Assembly: GCA_043813805.1 (NCBI GenBank)
Contig: JBDRKR010000010.1
Coordinates: 1 to 64,000 of the forward strand
Direction: 5' to 3'
From: 2-02-FULL-43-13 sp043813805
GTDB lineage: Bacteria > Patescibacteriota > Minisyncoccia > Minisyncoccales > MHMH01
DNA length: 64,000 nt
Positions 16,756-25,398 of the stretch are shown one piece after another (position 1 is the first letter of the stretch; every line of letters begins with the position of its first letter). The notes under the pieces were generated by a model that searched no databases, was not told the DNA's origin, and saw only the letters and a program-made list of their open reading frames with translations. The translations under genes and the position numbers were made by a program.

Positions 16756-18267
16756 TTATTTTTTCGTGGCTAAAAACCGGTTCAGGGCGTTGATGTAGGC
16801 TTTGGCGCTGGCGACAATAATATCTGTATCCATGCCGCGGCCTGTGTAAAAAACGCCGTTGCTTTCTATCTTGATTAAGACTTCGCCGATCGCGTCAATG
16901 CCTTCAGTGATTGACTTCACCGTAAATTCAGTCAAAAGGTTGGGAATGTTCAGCGTCGTATTAATCGCCTTATACACTGCGTCCACCGGACCCGTACCAA
17001 GGGCTGATCCTTCCAGAATTTTTCCGTCAGGCCCGATGATTCTGATGCCGGCCATGGGAATGCCCCGGTCGCCGCACGACACCTGAAGCCGGTCAAGATG
17101 ATATATTTCAGAAACAATCGCTTGTTTCTGGATCACCAGCGATAAGATATCGGCGTCGGTAATCTCTTTCTTTTTGTCCGCCAATTTTTTAAAATCGGCG
17201 AAAAGCGATTCTAAAAGAGTTTCATTCAGATGATAACCCAGTTCAATCAGGCGTTCTCTAAAGGCGTGGCGGCCGCTCGTTTTCCCCAGGACCATATCGC
17301 TGGAAGGGGCGCCGACAGATGACGGTTTGATTATTTGGAAAGTTTCCTCGTTCTTCAGCATGCCGTCAACGTGCAGGCCCGATGAGTGGCGGAAAGCGTT
17401 AGCGCCGATAATCGCCTTGTTGGATTGGACCGCAAAACCGGTCAAATAACTTACCAAGCGGCTCGTTCCGTAAAACTGGGTGGTGTTGATGCCGGTTGCT
17501 AAGCCAAAATAATCCTGCCGCGTTTTAATTGCCATCACTATCTCTTCCAGAGCGGCATTGCCGGCTCTTTCTCCGATGCCGTTAATCGTTCCTTCCACTT
17601 GCCGGGCACCGTATTTGATGCCCGCCAAGCTGTTGGCGACAGCCAGTCCCAAGTCGTCGTGACAATGGACGCTGACCACAGTATCGCCAAGATTGAGCAC
17701 GTTTTGGAAAACCTCCTCAATCAGCTTGCCGAACTGTTCGGGCATGGCCCAGCCCACGGTGTCGGGGATATTTACGGTGGTCGCTCCGGCATCAATAACC
17801 GCTTTAAGCAACTGATAGACATAATATTTGTCGGTGCGGCTGGCATCCATCGCCGAAAATTCAATATTAGCGCAATATTTTTTGGCATGGGCCACTGCTT
17901 CTGTTGCCATTTGGAGGATTTCTCCCCGGCTTTTTTTCAACTGATAAAACAGATGGATGTCCGAAGATGAAATCACGATATGGATGCGCGGATTCGCCGC
18001 TTTTTTGACGGCTTCCCAGCTTTCGTCGATCGCTTTGAAATTAGCGTGCGTCAGCACGCAGATTGACGGCAGCCGCACCTTTTGAGCAATCATTCTGACG
18101 GCTTCAAAATCGCCGGGCGAAGTAACCGGAAAGCCCGCCTCAATTACGTCAACTTGCAGTTTTTCCAGTTGCCGGGCGATTTCTAATTTTTCCTGGACGT
18201 TGAGCGAGCCGCCGGCCGCCTGTTCGCCGTCTCTGAGAGTCGTGTCGAAAATAATCACTTTTTCCAA
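16756..18267 (-). CDS. leuA: 2-isopropylmalate synthase
   Basis: A 503-residue enzyme condensing acetyl-CoA with 2-oxoisovalerate, the first step of leucine synthesis. The HMGL-like barrel carries FDTTLRDGEQAAGG, the metal motif HCHDDLGLAVAN and GIGERAGNAALEEI. The C-terminal regulatory LeuA domain (about residues 385-503) is complete, so leucine feedback is plausible. Start is TTG at 18267, 11 nt after an AAGGAGGT site; no ATG lies nearby. No leuB, leuC or leuD is in the window. Isopropylmalate synthase is more likely than homocitrate or citramalate synthase, but these cannot be fully separated by eye. Confidence 0.88.
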   Translation of the reverse strand: MEKVIIFDTTLRDGEQAAGGSLNVQEKLEIARQLEKLQVDVIEAGFPVTSPGDFEAVRMIAQKVRLPSICVLTHANFKAIDESWEAVKKAANPRIHIVISSSDIHLFYQLKKSRGEILQMATEAVAHAKKYCANIEFSAMDASRTDKYYVYQLLKAVIDAGATTVNIPDTVGWAMPEQFGKLIEEVFQNVLNLGDTVVSVHCHDDLGLAVANSLAGIKYGARQVEGTINGIGERAGNAALEEIVMAIKTRQDYFGLATGINTTQFYGTSRLVSYLTGFAVQSNKAIIGANAFRHSSGLHVDGMLKNEETFQIIKPSSVGAPSSDMVLGKTSGRHAFRERLIELGYHLNETLLESLFADFKKLADKKKEITDADILSLVIQKQAIVSEIYHLDRLQVSCGDRGIPMAGIRIIGPDGKILEGSALGTGPVDAVYKAINTTLNIPNLLTEFTVKSITEGIDAIGEVLIKIESNGVFYTGRGMDTDIIVASAKAYINALNRFLATKK

Positions 18268-18317
18268 ATCAGTTTTTTACCTCCTTATTCTGTTTTCAAG
18301 TTGCTTTGAGATAGCTC

Positions 18318-18345
18318 ATTTTATCAGATTAAAAATAAAAATCAA
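18318..18345 (-). promoter_or_regulatory. Promoter of leuA operon
   Basis: On the minus strand, TTGATT (18345-18340), a 16-nt spacer and TAAAAT (18323-18318). Confidence 0.55.
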
Positions 18346-18349
18346 TAAA

Positions 18350-18380
18350 ACAAAAAGCCCCTCGCTAAGCGGGGGACTGT
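18350..18380 (-). terminator. Terminator after SWIB gene
   Basis: On the minus strand, CCCCCGCTTAGCGAGGGG followed by a T-rich run. An extra 14-bp perfect palindrome (ATTCGAGCTCGAAT, 18391-18404) lies between it and the SWIB stop. Confidence 0.65.
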
Positions 18381-18410
18381 TTGTTTGAAGCATTCGAGCT
18401 CGAATACTTA

Positions 18411-18665
18411 CTAAGAAAGATGCTTAGAAACCAACTTCGTCATCTCGAACATGTTAACAACGCCCTTTCCGCTGAAAACCTTCTTCAGGTTAGCATCGGC
18501 GTTGATATTCCTTTTGTTCTTCTTGTCCTGAAGGTCGTTCTTCTTGATGTAAATCCAAAGTTTTTTGACAACTTCGGATCTCGGCATCGGACCTTTGCCG
18601 ACGACAGCAGCTAAATCTTCGCTGACCTTCATCGGTTTCATGAACGCGGAATTTGATTTTGCCAT
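18411..18665 (-). CDS. SWIB/MDM2 domain protein
   Basis: An 84-residue protein that is almost entirely one SWIB domain (GPMPRSEVVKKLWIYIKKND, then NINADANLKKVFSGKGVVNM). Such free-standing bacterial SWIB proteins are small, abundant and associated with nucleoid or chromatin-like roles, mostly by analogy. It has its own terminator and a promoter that overlaps that of the divergent 18797 gene. Its leader carries AAAGGTCG rather than a Shine-Dalgarno. Confidence 0.9.
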   Translation of the reverse strand: MAKSNSAFMKPMKVSEDLAAVVGKGPMPRSEVVKKLWIYIKKNDLQDKKNKRNINADANLKKVFSGKGVVNMFEMTKLVSKHLS

Positions 18666-18690
18666 TGTTTTTTTAAATTATTAATTAACG

Positions 18691-18698
18691 CGACCTTT
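18691..18698 (-). promoter_or_regulatory. AAAGGTCG leader element (copy 2)
   Basis: Minus-strand AAAGGTCG lies 25 nt before the SWIB ATG, followed by the AT-rich run TTAATTAATAATTT. No AGGAGG site. Confidence 0.45.
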
Positions 18699-18733
18699 TT
18701 TAAGACTATACGACAAACTTCGTTCTTTAGTAA

Positions 18734-18784
18734 AGCATACTATACCCTGAGAACTTTGACAAGCCGTACCCGGTATGGGAAAAT
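18734..18784. promoter_or_regulatory. Divergent promoters with overlapping -35 boxes
   Basis: Plus: TTGACA (18756-18761), 17 nt, GAAAAT (18779-18784) for the 18797 gene. Minus: TTGTCA (18762-18757), 17 nt, TATGCT (18739-18734) for SWIB. The two -35 boxes share five base pairs, so only one polymerase could bind at a time. Confidence 0.55.
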
Positions 18785-18796
18785 GGAAATACACAT

Positions 18797-19774
18797 ATGA
18801 AAAACACCACTACCAAACATAATACGCCAAGAGATGTCTTTTTGCACCTCTTGAACATCCTTACTTTTTATTTAAGCGTCATCGGTTTTATTACGCTTTA
18901 CATCCAGTATATCTCGACTCTTTTCCCGGACCCTCTCAATTTTTATTATACGGCAATAGCTAATGCGGTCAGGGTTTCGACTTCGATGTTTGTCGTGGCC
19001 GTGCCGGTTTTTATTCTGACTTCCTGGCTTTTGGCAAAAGACCTTAAGATCAATCCCGAGAAGCGGGAGGGGAGACTGCGCAAATGGCTAATTTATTTAA
19101 CGCTTTTCATCTCGGCAGTCACCATCATCGTCAACCTGATCATCTTCGTTTATAACTTTTTAAGCGGGGAACTGACGATCCAGTTCTTTTTGAAGATTCT
19201 GGACGTGCTCTTGGTGGCCTTGGCGGTATTCGGCTATTATATCTGGGAACTGAGAAGAAAGGATGCGAGCACTTCTAAAATACCGAAAATTCTCGCTTGG
19301 GCGCTTTCCTTTGTCGTTGTTGCAAGCATCGTTGCCGGGTTTTTCATTATCGGTACGCCCGGAGAACAGAGAGCGAGGCGTTTTGACGAACAAAGAGTGG
19401 GCGACCTCCAGTCGTTGCAGGGTCAGATCGTCAATTATTGGATTCAGAAAGAGGCCTTGCCTTCGGGTCTTAATCTTCTTGAAGACAGCATTTCCGGATT
19501 TTTCGTGTCCAAAGACCCCGAATCCCAAGCTTCCTACGAATATAATATCTTGAGTCCGCTTTCTTTCGAATTGTGCGCCGAGTTTAAAACCTCAGTTAAG
19601 GATTTTAATGTCGCCTACAAGGGTTCAAGAGTTTTCTATTCAGAGCCCATGTATTACGGCTCATCCTTCCAGCAGAATTGGGATCACGCTGCTGAAAGAA
19701 CGTGCTTCGAAAGGACCATCGATCCGGAACTCTACAAACCCAAGCAAATCCCCACAGCGATTCCTACAATATAG
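18797..19774 (+). CDS. DUF5671 multi-span membrane protein
   Basis: A 325-residue protein. An N-terminal DUF5671 region has four to five transmembrane helices (to about residue 190), beginning TPRDVFLHLLNILTFYLSVI. The C-terminal 130 residues are extracytoplasmic and include a DLQSLQGQIVNYW helix and a paired-Cys region (CAEF...CFER), resembling the exposed part of pilin-like proteins. Known mainly from Patescibacteria; function unknown. Confidence 0.75.
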   Translation: MKNTTTKHNTPRDVFLHLLNILTFYLSVIGFITLYIQYISTLFPDPLNFYYTAIANAVRVSTSMFVVAVPVFILTSWLLAKDLKINPEKREGRLRKWLIYLTLFISAVTIIVNLIIFVYNFLSGELTIQFFLKILDVLLVALAVFGYYIWELRRKDASTSKIPKILAWALSFVVVASIVAGFFIIGTPGEQRARRFDEQRVGDLQSLQGQIVNYWIQKEALPSGLNLLEDSISGFFVSKDPESQASYEYNILSPLSFELCAEFKTSVKDFNVAYKGSRVFYSEPMYYGSSFQQNWDHAAERTCFERTIDPELYKPKQIPTAIPTI

Positions 19775-19794
19775 CTTACAATAATACTGCAGCT

Positions 19795-19826
19795 AAAATG
19801 AAAGAGGTTAAACCTCTTTCATTTTT
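19795..19826. repeat. Dispersed palindrome, copy 1
   Basis: Perfect 15-bp arms (AAAATGAAAGAGGTT and its complement) around one base. Flanking A and T runs would let it end transcription in both directions. It is the cleanest of six copies in this window. Confidence 0.75.
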
Positions 19827-19892
19827 GTTACTTGCTTTTTTAGGGAATAGGCGTATGATGAAAGCAGAGGTTAACTTTTGGGAGCACGTATT

Positions 19893-20111
19893 ATGACCAA
19901 AAAACAGCAATTTTTATCAGAACACAACCGATTGGCCTCTTTCGACATGCAAGCGACAGCTTCCATGCTGACTCTTTTTAAAACAGAAAAACCGGCTATT
20001 TTTAAAGACAATAACTGGTCCACAGAAAAACTGCGCAGGCCTTTCATTTTCTGGATGACATCCTTGACTCCCAAAGAAAAAGAAGATTTTATCAGGGCCG
20101 AGAAAGCGTAA
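19893..20111 (+). CDS. Small unknown protein
   Basis: A 72-residue soluble protein from the ATG at 19893, 8 nt after GGGAG. It starts MTKKQQFLSEHNRLASFDMQ and ends LTPKEKEDFIRAEKA; the composition is helical and charged. A promoter-like TTGCTT-16 nt-TATGAT lies upstream, and a terminator follows. No family recognised. Confidence 0.55.
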   Translation: MTKKQQFLSEHNRLASFDMQATASMLTLFKTEKPAIFKDNNWSTEKLRRPFIFWMTSLTPKEKEDFIRAEKA

Positions 20112-20139
20112 TTCATTAATTTAATATTTTCAAACAGTC

Positions 20140-20163
20140 AGCCCCGTGAAGGGGTTTTGTTGT
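20140..20163 (+). terminator. Intrinsic terminator
   Basis: CCCC GTGAA GGGG with TTTTGTTGTTT. The T-run leads into TTTACG, the -35 of the ppdK promoter (-10 TAAGAT at 20186-20191, 17-nt spacer). Confidence 0.65.
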
Positions 20164-20198
20164 TTACGAAATCAAATCGAACGTGTAAGATATATATT

Positions 20199-22856
20199 AT
20201 GATGAAAAAAACCCAAAAGTTTATTTATTATTTCGGAGGCAAAAAAGCCGAAGGTTCCAAAGACATGAAGGATTTGCTGGGCGGCAAAGGAGCTAATTTG
20301 GCGGAGATGATTAATTTGGGCATTCCGGTTCCGCCCGGGTTTACCGTCACCACAAAAGTCTGCAATTATTCTTATCAATATAAGGGCAAATTGCCTCAGG
20401 GATTCGATGTTCAGTTCAAAAAGACGGTCGAGAGATTGGAGAAAGAAGCCGGCAAAAAACTGGGCGATGCCAAAGATCCTTTATTGGTGTCGATCAGAAG
20501 CGGTTCGAAGTTTTCCATGCCCGGCATGATGGATACGATTTTAAACCTGGGGTTAAACGACGAAATCGTCGAGGGTCTGGCTGTAAAAACAAAAAATCCG
20601 AGATTCGCCTTCGACGCTTACCGGAGGTTCATTCAAATGTTCGGCAATATCGTTTTGGCCGTACCCAAAGAAGAATTCGAGCATATTTTAACCAAGAGCA
20701 AGGAGGCGCTGGGCGTTAAGTTTGATACCGAGATTCGCGAAGAAGGTTTAAAAAATATCATCGCTCAATACAAAGCTTTAATTAAGCGCAAAACCAATTC
20801 TGAAATTCCTCAAGATGTTTTGTGTCAATTGGTTATGGCTCGCGACGCTGTTTTTAAGAGCTGGGGCAATCCGCGGGCTGTTACTTACCGCAGATTAAAT
20901 AAGATTTCCGAGAGCTTGGGCACGGCCGTTAATGTTCAGGTAATGGTTTTTGGCAATACGGGTGATACCGGCGCCACGGGGGTCGGATTTACGCGCGATC
21001 CTTCAACCGGCGAGAAGAAATTTTACGGCGAGTATCTGACCAATGCCCAAGGCGAGGATGTTGTAGCCGGCATTCGCACTCCAAAACAGATTACCAATTT
21101 GGCTCAAGAAATGCCCGCTATTTTCAAGCAGCTTTTGACCGCTACGACTCGTTTGGAAAAACACTATCGCGATATCCAGGATTTTGAATTTACCATTGAA
21201 AATGGAAAGCTGTTTTTATTGCAGACGAGAACCGGCAAAAGGACCGCGGCCGCCGCCGTCAAAATCGCCGTTGATATGGTGAAAGAAAAATTGATTACTA
21301 AAGAAGAGGCTTTGATGCGCATCGATCCCGATCAAATCAATCAATTATTGCATCCTATTATTGATCCTAAGGCAAAAGTTAATGTTATCGCCAAAGGTCT
21401 GCCGGCTTCTCCCGGAGCGGCTTCGGGCAAGGTTGTTTTTACGGCCGATAAAGCGGTGCAACTGGCTGATGAAAAATTAATTTTAGTCCGCACGGAAACC
21501 TGTCCCGACGATATTCACGGCATGGATGCGGCCCAGGGTATTTTAACGGCCCGGGGCGGCATGACGAGTCACGCCGCGGTCGTGGCTCGCGGCATGGGCA
21601 AGTGCTGCATCGCCGGCTGCGAAGAAATAAAAATTAATGAAGCAAAAGGAGAGTTCCGTGTCGGAAATATTATTGTCAAAGAAGGGGATGTAATAACCTT
21701 GGACGGCAGCACGGGTCGGGTGATTTTAGGAAAAGTGCCGACCATCGATTCGGCGTTAAGTTCAGAATTCAATTATCTGATGGACATTGTCGATAAAACC
21801 AAGAAATTGGGAGTCAGAGCCAACGCCGATATTCCCAGGGACGCCAAAACCGCCAGGAAGTTCGGAGCTCAAGGCATTGGGCTCTGCCGCACCGAACACA
21901 TGTTTTTTGACGAAGCTCGCCTGCCGATAATGCAAAAAATGATTTTATCGGAAGACGAAGCTTCGCGAAGAAAAGCTTTGCAGGAATTGCTGCCTTTCCA
22001 GAAAGAGGATTTTAAGGGCCTGTTCAGCGAAATGGAAGGGCATGCCGTAACAATCAGAATGATTGATCCGCCGTTGCACGAATTTTTGCCGAAAAATGAA
22101 ATTGAGGCGCAAAAGCTTTCCGAAAAAATCGGCATACCTGCGGCCAAGATTTTAGCCAAGTCAGACGAGCTCCATGAAGTAAATCCTATGCTCGGGCACC
22201 GGGGCTGCCGTTTGGGAATCACTTATCCCGAAATCACGGAAATGCAGACAAGGGCTATTATTTCTGCCGCCTGCGAATTGTACAAAGAAAAAAAGATCAG
22301 GGTTGTCCCTGAAATCATGATTCCCTTGGTGGGCGATGTAGCTGAATTTAGAAATCAAAAAGAAATCGTCGACAGGGTGGCTATGGAGGTCATGAAACAA
22401 TACGGAGCCAAAATAATTTATACCGTGGGCACGATGATTGAGGTTCCCAGGGCGGCCATTACCGCCGATAAGATTGCCAAAGAAGCCGAATTCTTTTCTT
22501 TCGGCACAAACGACCTGACTCAAATGGGCATGGGATTTTCGCGGGATGATGCCGCCAAATTCACTAAAGTATATCTGGAAAAGAAGATTCTTAAAGCCGA
22601 TCCGTTCCAAACCTTAGATCAAGAGGGTATTGGGCAACTTATAATTTTGGGGATTAAAAAGGGCAGATCTGTGAAAAAGAATCTGAAAATAGGCATTTGC
22701 GGAGAGCACGGCGGCGATCCGGAAAGCGTCAAATTCTGTCATAGAGCCGGCATGGATTATGTCAGCTGTTCGCCCTACCGGGTTTCTATTGCGAAATTTG
22801 CCGCCGCTCAAGCGGTCATCGAAGATAAGCTGAAAATCGAATATACTTCCAAATAG
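20199..22856 (+). CDS. ppdK: Pyruvate, phosphate dikinase
   Basis: An 885-residue enzyme that interconverts pyruvate, ATP and Pi with PEP, AMP and PPi. The N-terminal ATP-grasp domain shows GGKGANLAEM and the arginine-rich loop. The swivelling domain has the phospho-His motif GGMTSHAAVVARGMGK (about residues 440-460). The C-terminal PEP/pyruvate barrel ends with the catalytic Cys motif GICGEHGGDP. Length matches the family (about 880). I chose the ATG at 20199, 7 nt after TAAGAT, making the mRNA probably leaderless. It likely runs in the glycolytic direction to save ATP in a fermenter. Confidence 0.97.
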   Translation: MMKKTQKFIYYFGGKKAEGSKDMKDLLGGKGANLAEMINLGIPVPPGFTVTTKVCNYSYQYKGKLPQGFDVQFKKTVERLEKEAGKKLGDAKDPLLVSIRSGSKFSMPGMMDTILNLGLNDEIVEGLAVKTKNPRFAFDAYRRFIQMFGNIVLAVPKEEFEHILTKSKEALGVKFDTEIREEGLKNIIAQYKALIKRKTNSEIPQDVLCQLVMARDAVFKSWGNPRAVTYRRLNKISESLGTAVNVQVMVFGNTGDTGATGVGFTRDPSTGEKKFYGEYLTNAQGEDVVAGIRTPKQITNLAQEMPAIFKQLLTATTRLEKHYRDIQDFEFTIENGKLFLLQTRTGKRTAAAAVKIAVDMVKEKLITKEEALMRIDPDQINQLLHPIIDPKAKVNVIAKGLPASPGAASGKVVFTADKAVQLADEKLILVRTETCPDDIHGMDAAQGILTARGGMTSHAAVVARGMGKCCIAGCEEIKINEAKGEFRVGNIIVKEGDVITLDGSTGRVILGKVPTIDSALSSEFNYLMDIVDKTKKLGVRANADIPRDAKTARKFGAQGIGLCRTEHMFFDEARLPIMQKMILSEDEASRRKALQELLPFQKEDFKGLFSEMEGHAVTIRMIDPPLHEFLPKNEIEAQKLSEKIGIPAAKILAKSDELHEVNPMLGHRGCRLGITYPEITEMQTRAIISAACELYKEKKIRVVPEIMIPLVGDVAEFRNQKEIVDRVAMEVMKQYGAKIIYTVGTMIEVPRAAITADKIAKEAEFFSFGTNDLTQMGMGFSRDDAAKFTKVYLEKKILKADPFQTLDQEGIGQLIILGIKKGRSVKKNLKIGICGEHGGDPESVKFCHRAGMDYVSCSPYRVSIAKFAAAQAVIEDKLKIEYTSK

Positions 22857-22869
22857 CAGACAAACAAAT

Positions 22870-22904
22870 CCCGCCGGGAAATCCGGCGGGGTTTTGTTTT
22901 GACA
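22870..22904 (+). terminator. Terminator overlapping next -35
   Basis: CCCGCCGG/CCGGCGGG stem, then GTTTTGTTTTGACA. The TTGACA at 22899-22904 is followed 17 nt later by CAAACT. Confidence 0.65.
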
Positions 22905-22981
22905 AAATGTTTCAAAAATGGCAAACTGACATGGCGTAAAAGTATTGATCTTTCACATTTTTATATAGAGGAGGTGCCGGA

Positions 22982-23437
22982 ATGGCAGCTGAACAGGAAG
23001 TTGTCGTCATTGATTTAGACGGAACCATTACTCGGCATGGTTTTTTCAACCTTAATATACCTCTGCCCTGGTGGTCGTGGTTTTTTTTAAGCCCCTTTTT
23101 TTTGGTTGTTTATGTTTTGGCATCAAAGCCCAAAAAAGGAATAGCAGAAAAAATGCGGGCAATGAAGAAACGAGGTTGTCGGTTTGTAATTTTAACGCGC
23201 CGGCCACATCAGTTCTTTTGTTTCTGGATTACTAAACGATTGCTGTTATTCCATCGCATACCATTCGATAATCTTTTCTGCGTCGGGTTTGGCAGGGGAG
23301 CAAATGAACGGAAGCTGAAAATTATTAAAGAAATAAAGGCAAAGGCGTTTGTTGACAGCGACAAGCACATGGTCGAGTTTATGCAAAAAAACTCGGTTAA
23401 TGCGGTAATAAGTCTCGAATATCTCGATTATAATTAA
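22982..23437 (+). CDS. HAD superfamily hydrolase with membrane segment
   Basis: A 151-residue HAD-fold protein. Motif I is VVVIDLDGTIT (residues 7-17), motif II is FVILTRR, and motif III/IV is KAFVDSDKHMV. The cap position holds a very hydrophobic, Trp-rich insert (PWWSWFFLSPFFLVVYVLA) that looks membrane-embedded, which is unusual for a small HAD phosphatase. A strong GAGGAGGTG site precedes the ATG. Substrate unknown; a lipid-phosphate phosphatase is possible because a lipid kinase gene follows. Confidence 0.75.
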   Translation: MAAEQEVVVIDLDGTITRHGFFNLNIPLPWWSWFFLSPFFLVVYVLASKPKKGIAEKMRAMKKRGCRFVILTRRPHQFFCFWITKRLLLFHRIPFDNLFCVGFGRGANERKLKIIKEIKAKAFVDSDKHMVEFMQKNSVNAVISLEYLDYN

Positions 23438-23439
23438 GA

Positions 23440-23472
23440 AAACCCCGTTCGTTAGCTCGGACGGGGTTTTAC
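23440..23472 (+). terminator. Intrinsic terminator
   Basis: AAAACCCCGT ... ACGGGGTTTT stem with T-rich tail. Confidence 0.7.
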
Positions 23473-23506
23473 AATAGGATTTTATTACTGTAGAATTTAA
23501 AAATAT

Positions 23507-23869
23507 ATGATTTTCTTCACATATTTCAAAAACCTGTTAAATAGCTTCAAGTTCGCCTTTTCGGGCATGAAATTAATCATTAAAGAAGAGTATGCTTTCA
23601 GGGTCATGCTTTTAGCGGCGGTTCTGGTGATTGTCGGCATGTTTTATTTTAATCTGCCCGTGATGCAAAAGGCGGTTTTGTTCATCATGATTTTCTTAGT
23701 CCTGATTTTAGAGCTGATTAATTCGGTCGTTGAAGAAGTTTTGGATTTTATTCATCCTGGATTCAACGGAAAAGTAAAAATCATCAAAGATATGCTGGCG
23801 GGCATGGTGTTGCTCGCTTCTTTAGGCGCGGCCATAATTGGCCTGTTAATCTTCCTGCCGTATTTTTAA
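23507..23869 (+). CDS. dgkA: Diacylglycerol/undecaprenol kinase family protein
   Basis: A 120-residue membrane kinase with three transmembrane helices. The family motif ELINSVVEEVLDFI (residues 75-88) and KIIKDMLAGMVLLAS match the active-site helix and the KDmaAgAVl segment of DgkA. The Gram-positive-type enzyme phosphorylates undecaprenol for cell-wall lipid recycling; that substrate is more likely here than diacylglycerol. Confidence 0.88.
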   Translation: MIFFTYFKNLLNSFKFAFSGMKLIIKEEYAFRVMLLAAVLVIVGMFYFNLPVMQKAVLFIMIFLVLILELINSVVEEVLDFIHPGFNGKVKIIKDMLAGMVLLASLGAAIIGLLIFLPYF

Positions 23870-23946
23870 CAGCTTGACTTTTCGGGAAAATTGATTAAGA
23901 TAATCTATAGCTCTTTGGACAAAATAGCGTAAGAGGAGGGCAGATA

Positions 23947-24444
23947 ATGACTCTATGGAATGTTTCTCTCAAACAGCGGCAAGTGTTCATCAAGGTGAAA
24001 GAGGTTCTTCAAAAAGGGCAGGGATTTAAGATTATTGTTGACAACCGGGGAAAACAGCATCGGCTTTCCGAAGTCGATTTCCCTTCTTTCTATTGGAAGG
24101 AAATCGTCGTAGGCTCAACGATTACCTTAACCGTTTCAGAGGTTGTGACGCGTTGGCAAGTCCAGTCGCCGAAGATCGAAAAAAGCATCAAAAAGTTTAT
24201 CGCTGAAGCGCAAAAAAAGAATTCAGGTCTTTTTTTTCTTTGGATTTGCGAGCACTGCAGAACGACCGGCTGCGTTGAATATGAGGACGGAGACGATTCT
24301 CAGATAATCGCCGGACATATCATTTCGGCTCATCGGAAAGAAGCCAAACCGGATTGTTCGCAAGAGGCTATCCGTATCTTTGATCACCGGGGTGAAGAAC
24401 AGAAAAATTCCGAGCTGTTGTTATCCTGTTGTAAGGTAGCGTAG
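23947..24444 (+). CDS. Unknown protein with zinc-finger-like motif
   Basis: A 165-residue protein beginning MTLWNVSLKQRQVFIKVKE after GAGGAGGG. Residues near 100-125 (WICEHCRTTGC ... AGHIISAH) offer C-x2-C and H-x4-H ligands that could bind zinc. The rest is not recognised. Free-standing gene with its own terminator. Confidence 0.6.
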   Translation: MTLWNVSLKQRQVFIKVKEVLQKGQGFKIIVDNRGKQHRLSEVDFPSFYWKEIVVGSTITLTVSEVVTRWQVQSPKIEKSIKKFIAEAQKKNSGLFFLWICEHCRTTGCVEYEDGDDSQIIAGHIISAHRKEAKPDCSQEAIRIFDHRGEEQKNSELLLSCCKVA

Positions 24445-24450
24445 TTAAAG

Positions 24451-24490
24451 AAAAGGTCCCAGCCAAATTGCCGGGACCTTTTTGTTTTGA
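24451..24490 (+). terminator. Terminator overlapping slipin promoter
   Basis: AAAAGGTCCC/GGGACCTTTT stem with TTTGTTTTGACA. TTGACA (24487-24492), 17 nt, GATAAT (24510-24515) form a near-ideal promoter for the next gene. Confidence 0.75.
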
Positions 24491-24557
24491 CAAAACATCT
24501 CAAAAAGAGGATAATTAAAAAAGAAAGGCATTATTAATAATTAACCGTTTAAAAAAT

Positions 24558-25331
24558 ATGATGGGTGCAATTTACGTAGTTTTAATCATAGTCTTATTTA
24601 TCATTTTAATTTCCATCAAGCAGATTACCCAATATCAAAGAGGGTTGAGATTTACTTTCGGCCGATTCTCGGGGCTGATGAATCCCGGATGGCGGCTCGT
24701 CTGGCCGATCATCCAGTTTTACAAGAAAGTGGATTTAAGGGTGAAAGCCGTGGACGTGCCTAACCAGGAAGCCATTACCAAAGACAATATTTCGGTTTCG
24801 GTCAATGCCGTGATTTATTATCGGATTAAGGAGGCCGATAAGGCGGTTTTGGAAGTGGAGGACTTTTTCTACGCCATTTCGCAATTGGCCCAAACAACCA
24901 TGAGAAATGCCGTGGGCCAAGTGGACTTGGACGAGCTGCTTTCCGCCAGAGACAGGGTTTCAGAAAATATCAGAGCCATTATCGACAAAGCCAGCGATCC
25001 GTGGGGGATTGCGGTAATTAACGTGGAGCTCAAAGACATCACTTTGCCCGAAGAAATGAAACGCGTCATCGGCAAGCAGGCCGAAGCCGAAAGAGAAAAA
25101 AGAGCCATTATCATCAAGGCCGAAGGCGAAGTGATTGCCGCCGCCAACATGGCTAAGGCCGCCAATACCTTGTCGGAGTCCAGTGGCGCTCTCCATTTGC
25201 GGACATTGCAGTCAATCAATGACATCAGCTCGGACCAGTCAAACACCATTGTTTTTGCCGTTCCATTGGAAATTCTCAGGGCCTTTGAAGGATTCGGTAA
25301 AAAATCGCTTAAAGACGAAGAGAAGAAATAA
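24558..25331 (+). CDS. Slipin (SPFH/Band 7 protein)
   Basis: A 257-residue membrane-anchored SPFH protein. One N-terminal hydrophobic helix is followed by the Band 7 domain (QYQRGLRFTFGRFSGLMNPG, VDVPNQEAITKDN, VDLDELLSARDRV, WGIAVINVELKDI) and the Ala/Glu-rich coiled coil (KQAEAEREKRAIIIKAEGE). These proteins form ring-like oligomers on membranes. No NfeD partner gene is adjacent. The first two codons are both ATG; either may serve. Confidence 0.92.
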   Translation: MMGAIYVVLIIVLFIILISIKQITQYQRGLRFTFGRFSGLMNPGWRLVWPIIQFYKKVDLRVKAVDVPNQEAITKDNISVSVNAVIYYRIKEADKAVLEVEDFFYAISQLAQTTMRNAVGQVDLDELLSARDRVSENIRAIIDKASDPWGIAVINVELKDITLPEEMKRVIGKQAEAEREKRAIIIKAEGEVIAAANMAKAANTLSESSGALHLRTLQSINDISSDQSNTIVFAVPLEILRAFEGFGKKSLKDEEKK

Positions 25332-25348
25332 ATACGAATCTGAAAGGA

Positions 25349-25380
25349 AAAACTCCGGGTTTTCACTCGGAGTTTTTTTG
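25349..25380 (+). terminator. Terminator after slipin
   Basis: AACTCCGGG...CTCGGAGTT stem followed by seven T. Confidence 0.75.
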
Positions 25381-25398
25381 TTACTTAAGAGGGCGTTT

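Noticed and set aside
17599..17970. 123-codon plus-strand frame inside leuA.
   Set aside because: It is antisense to a fully conserved enzyme and shows no ribosome site or family motif.
22161..22610. 149-codon minus-strand frame inside ppdK.
   Set aside because: Shadow of the conserved PEP/pyruvate barrel.
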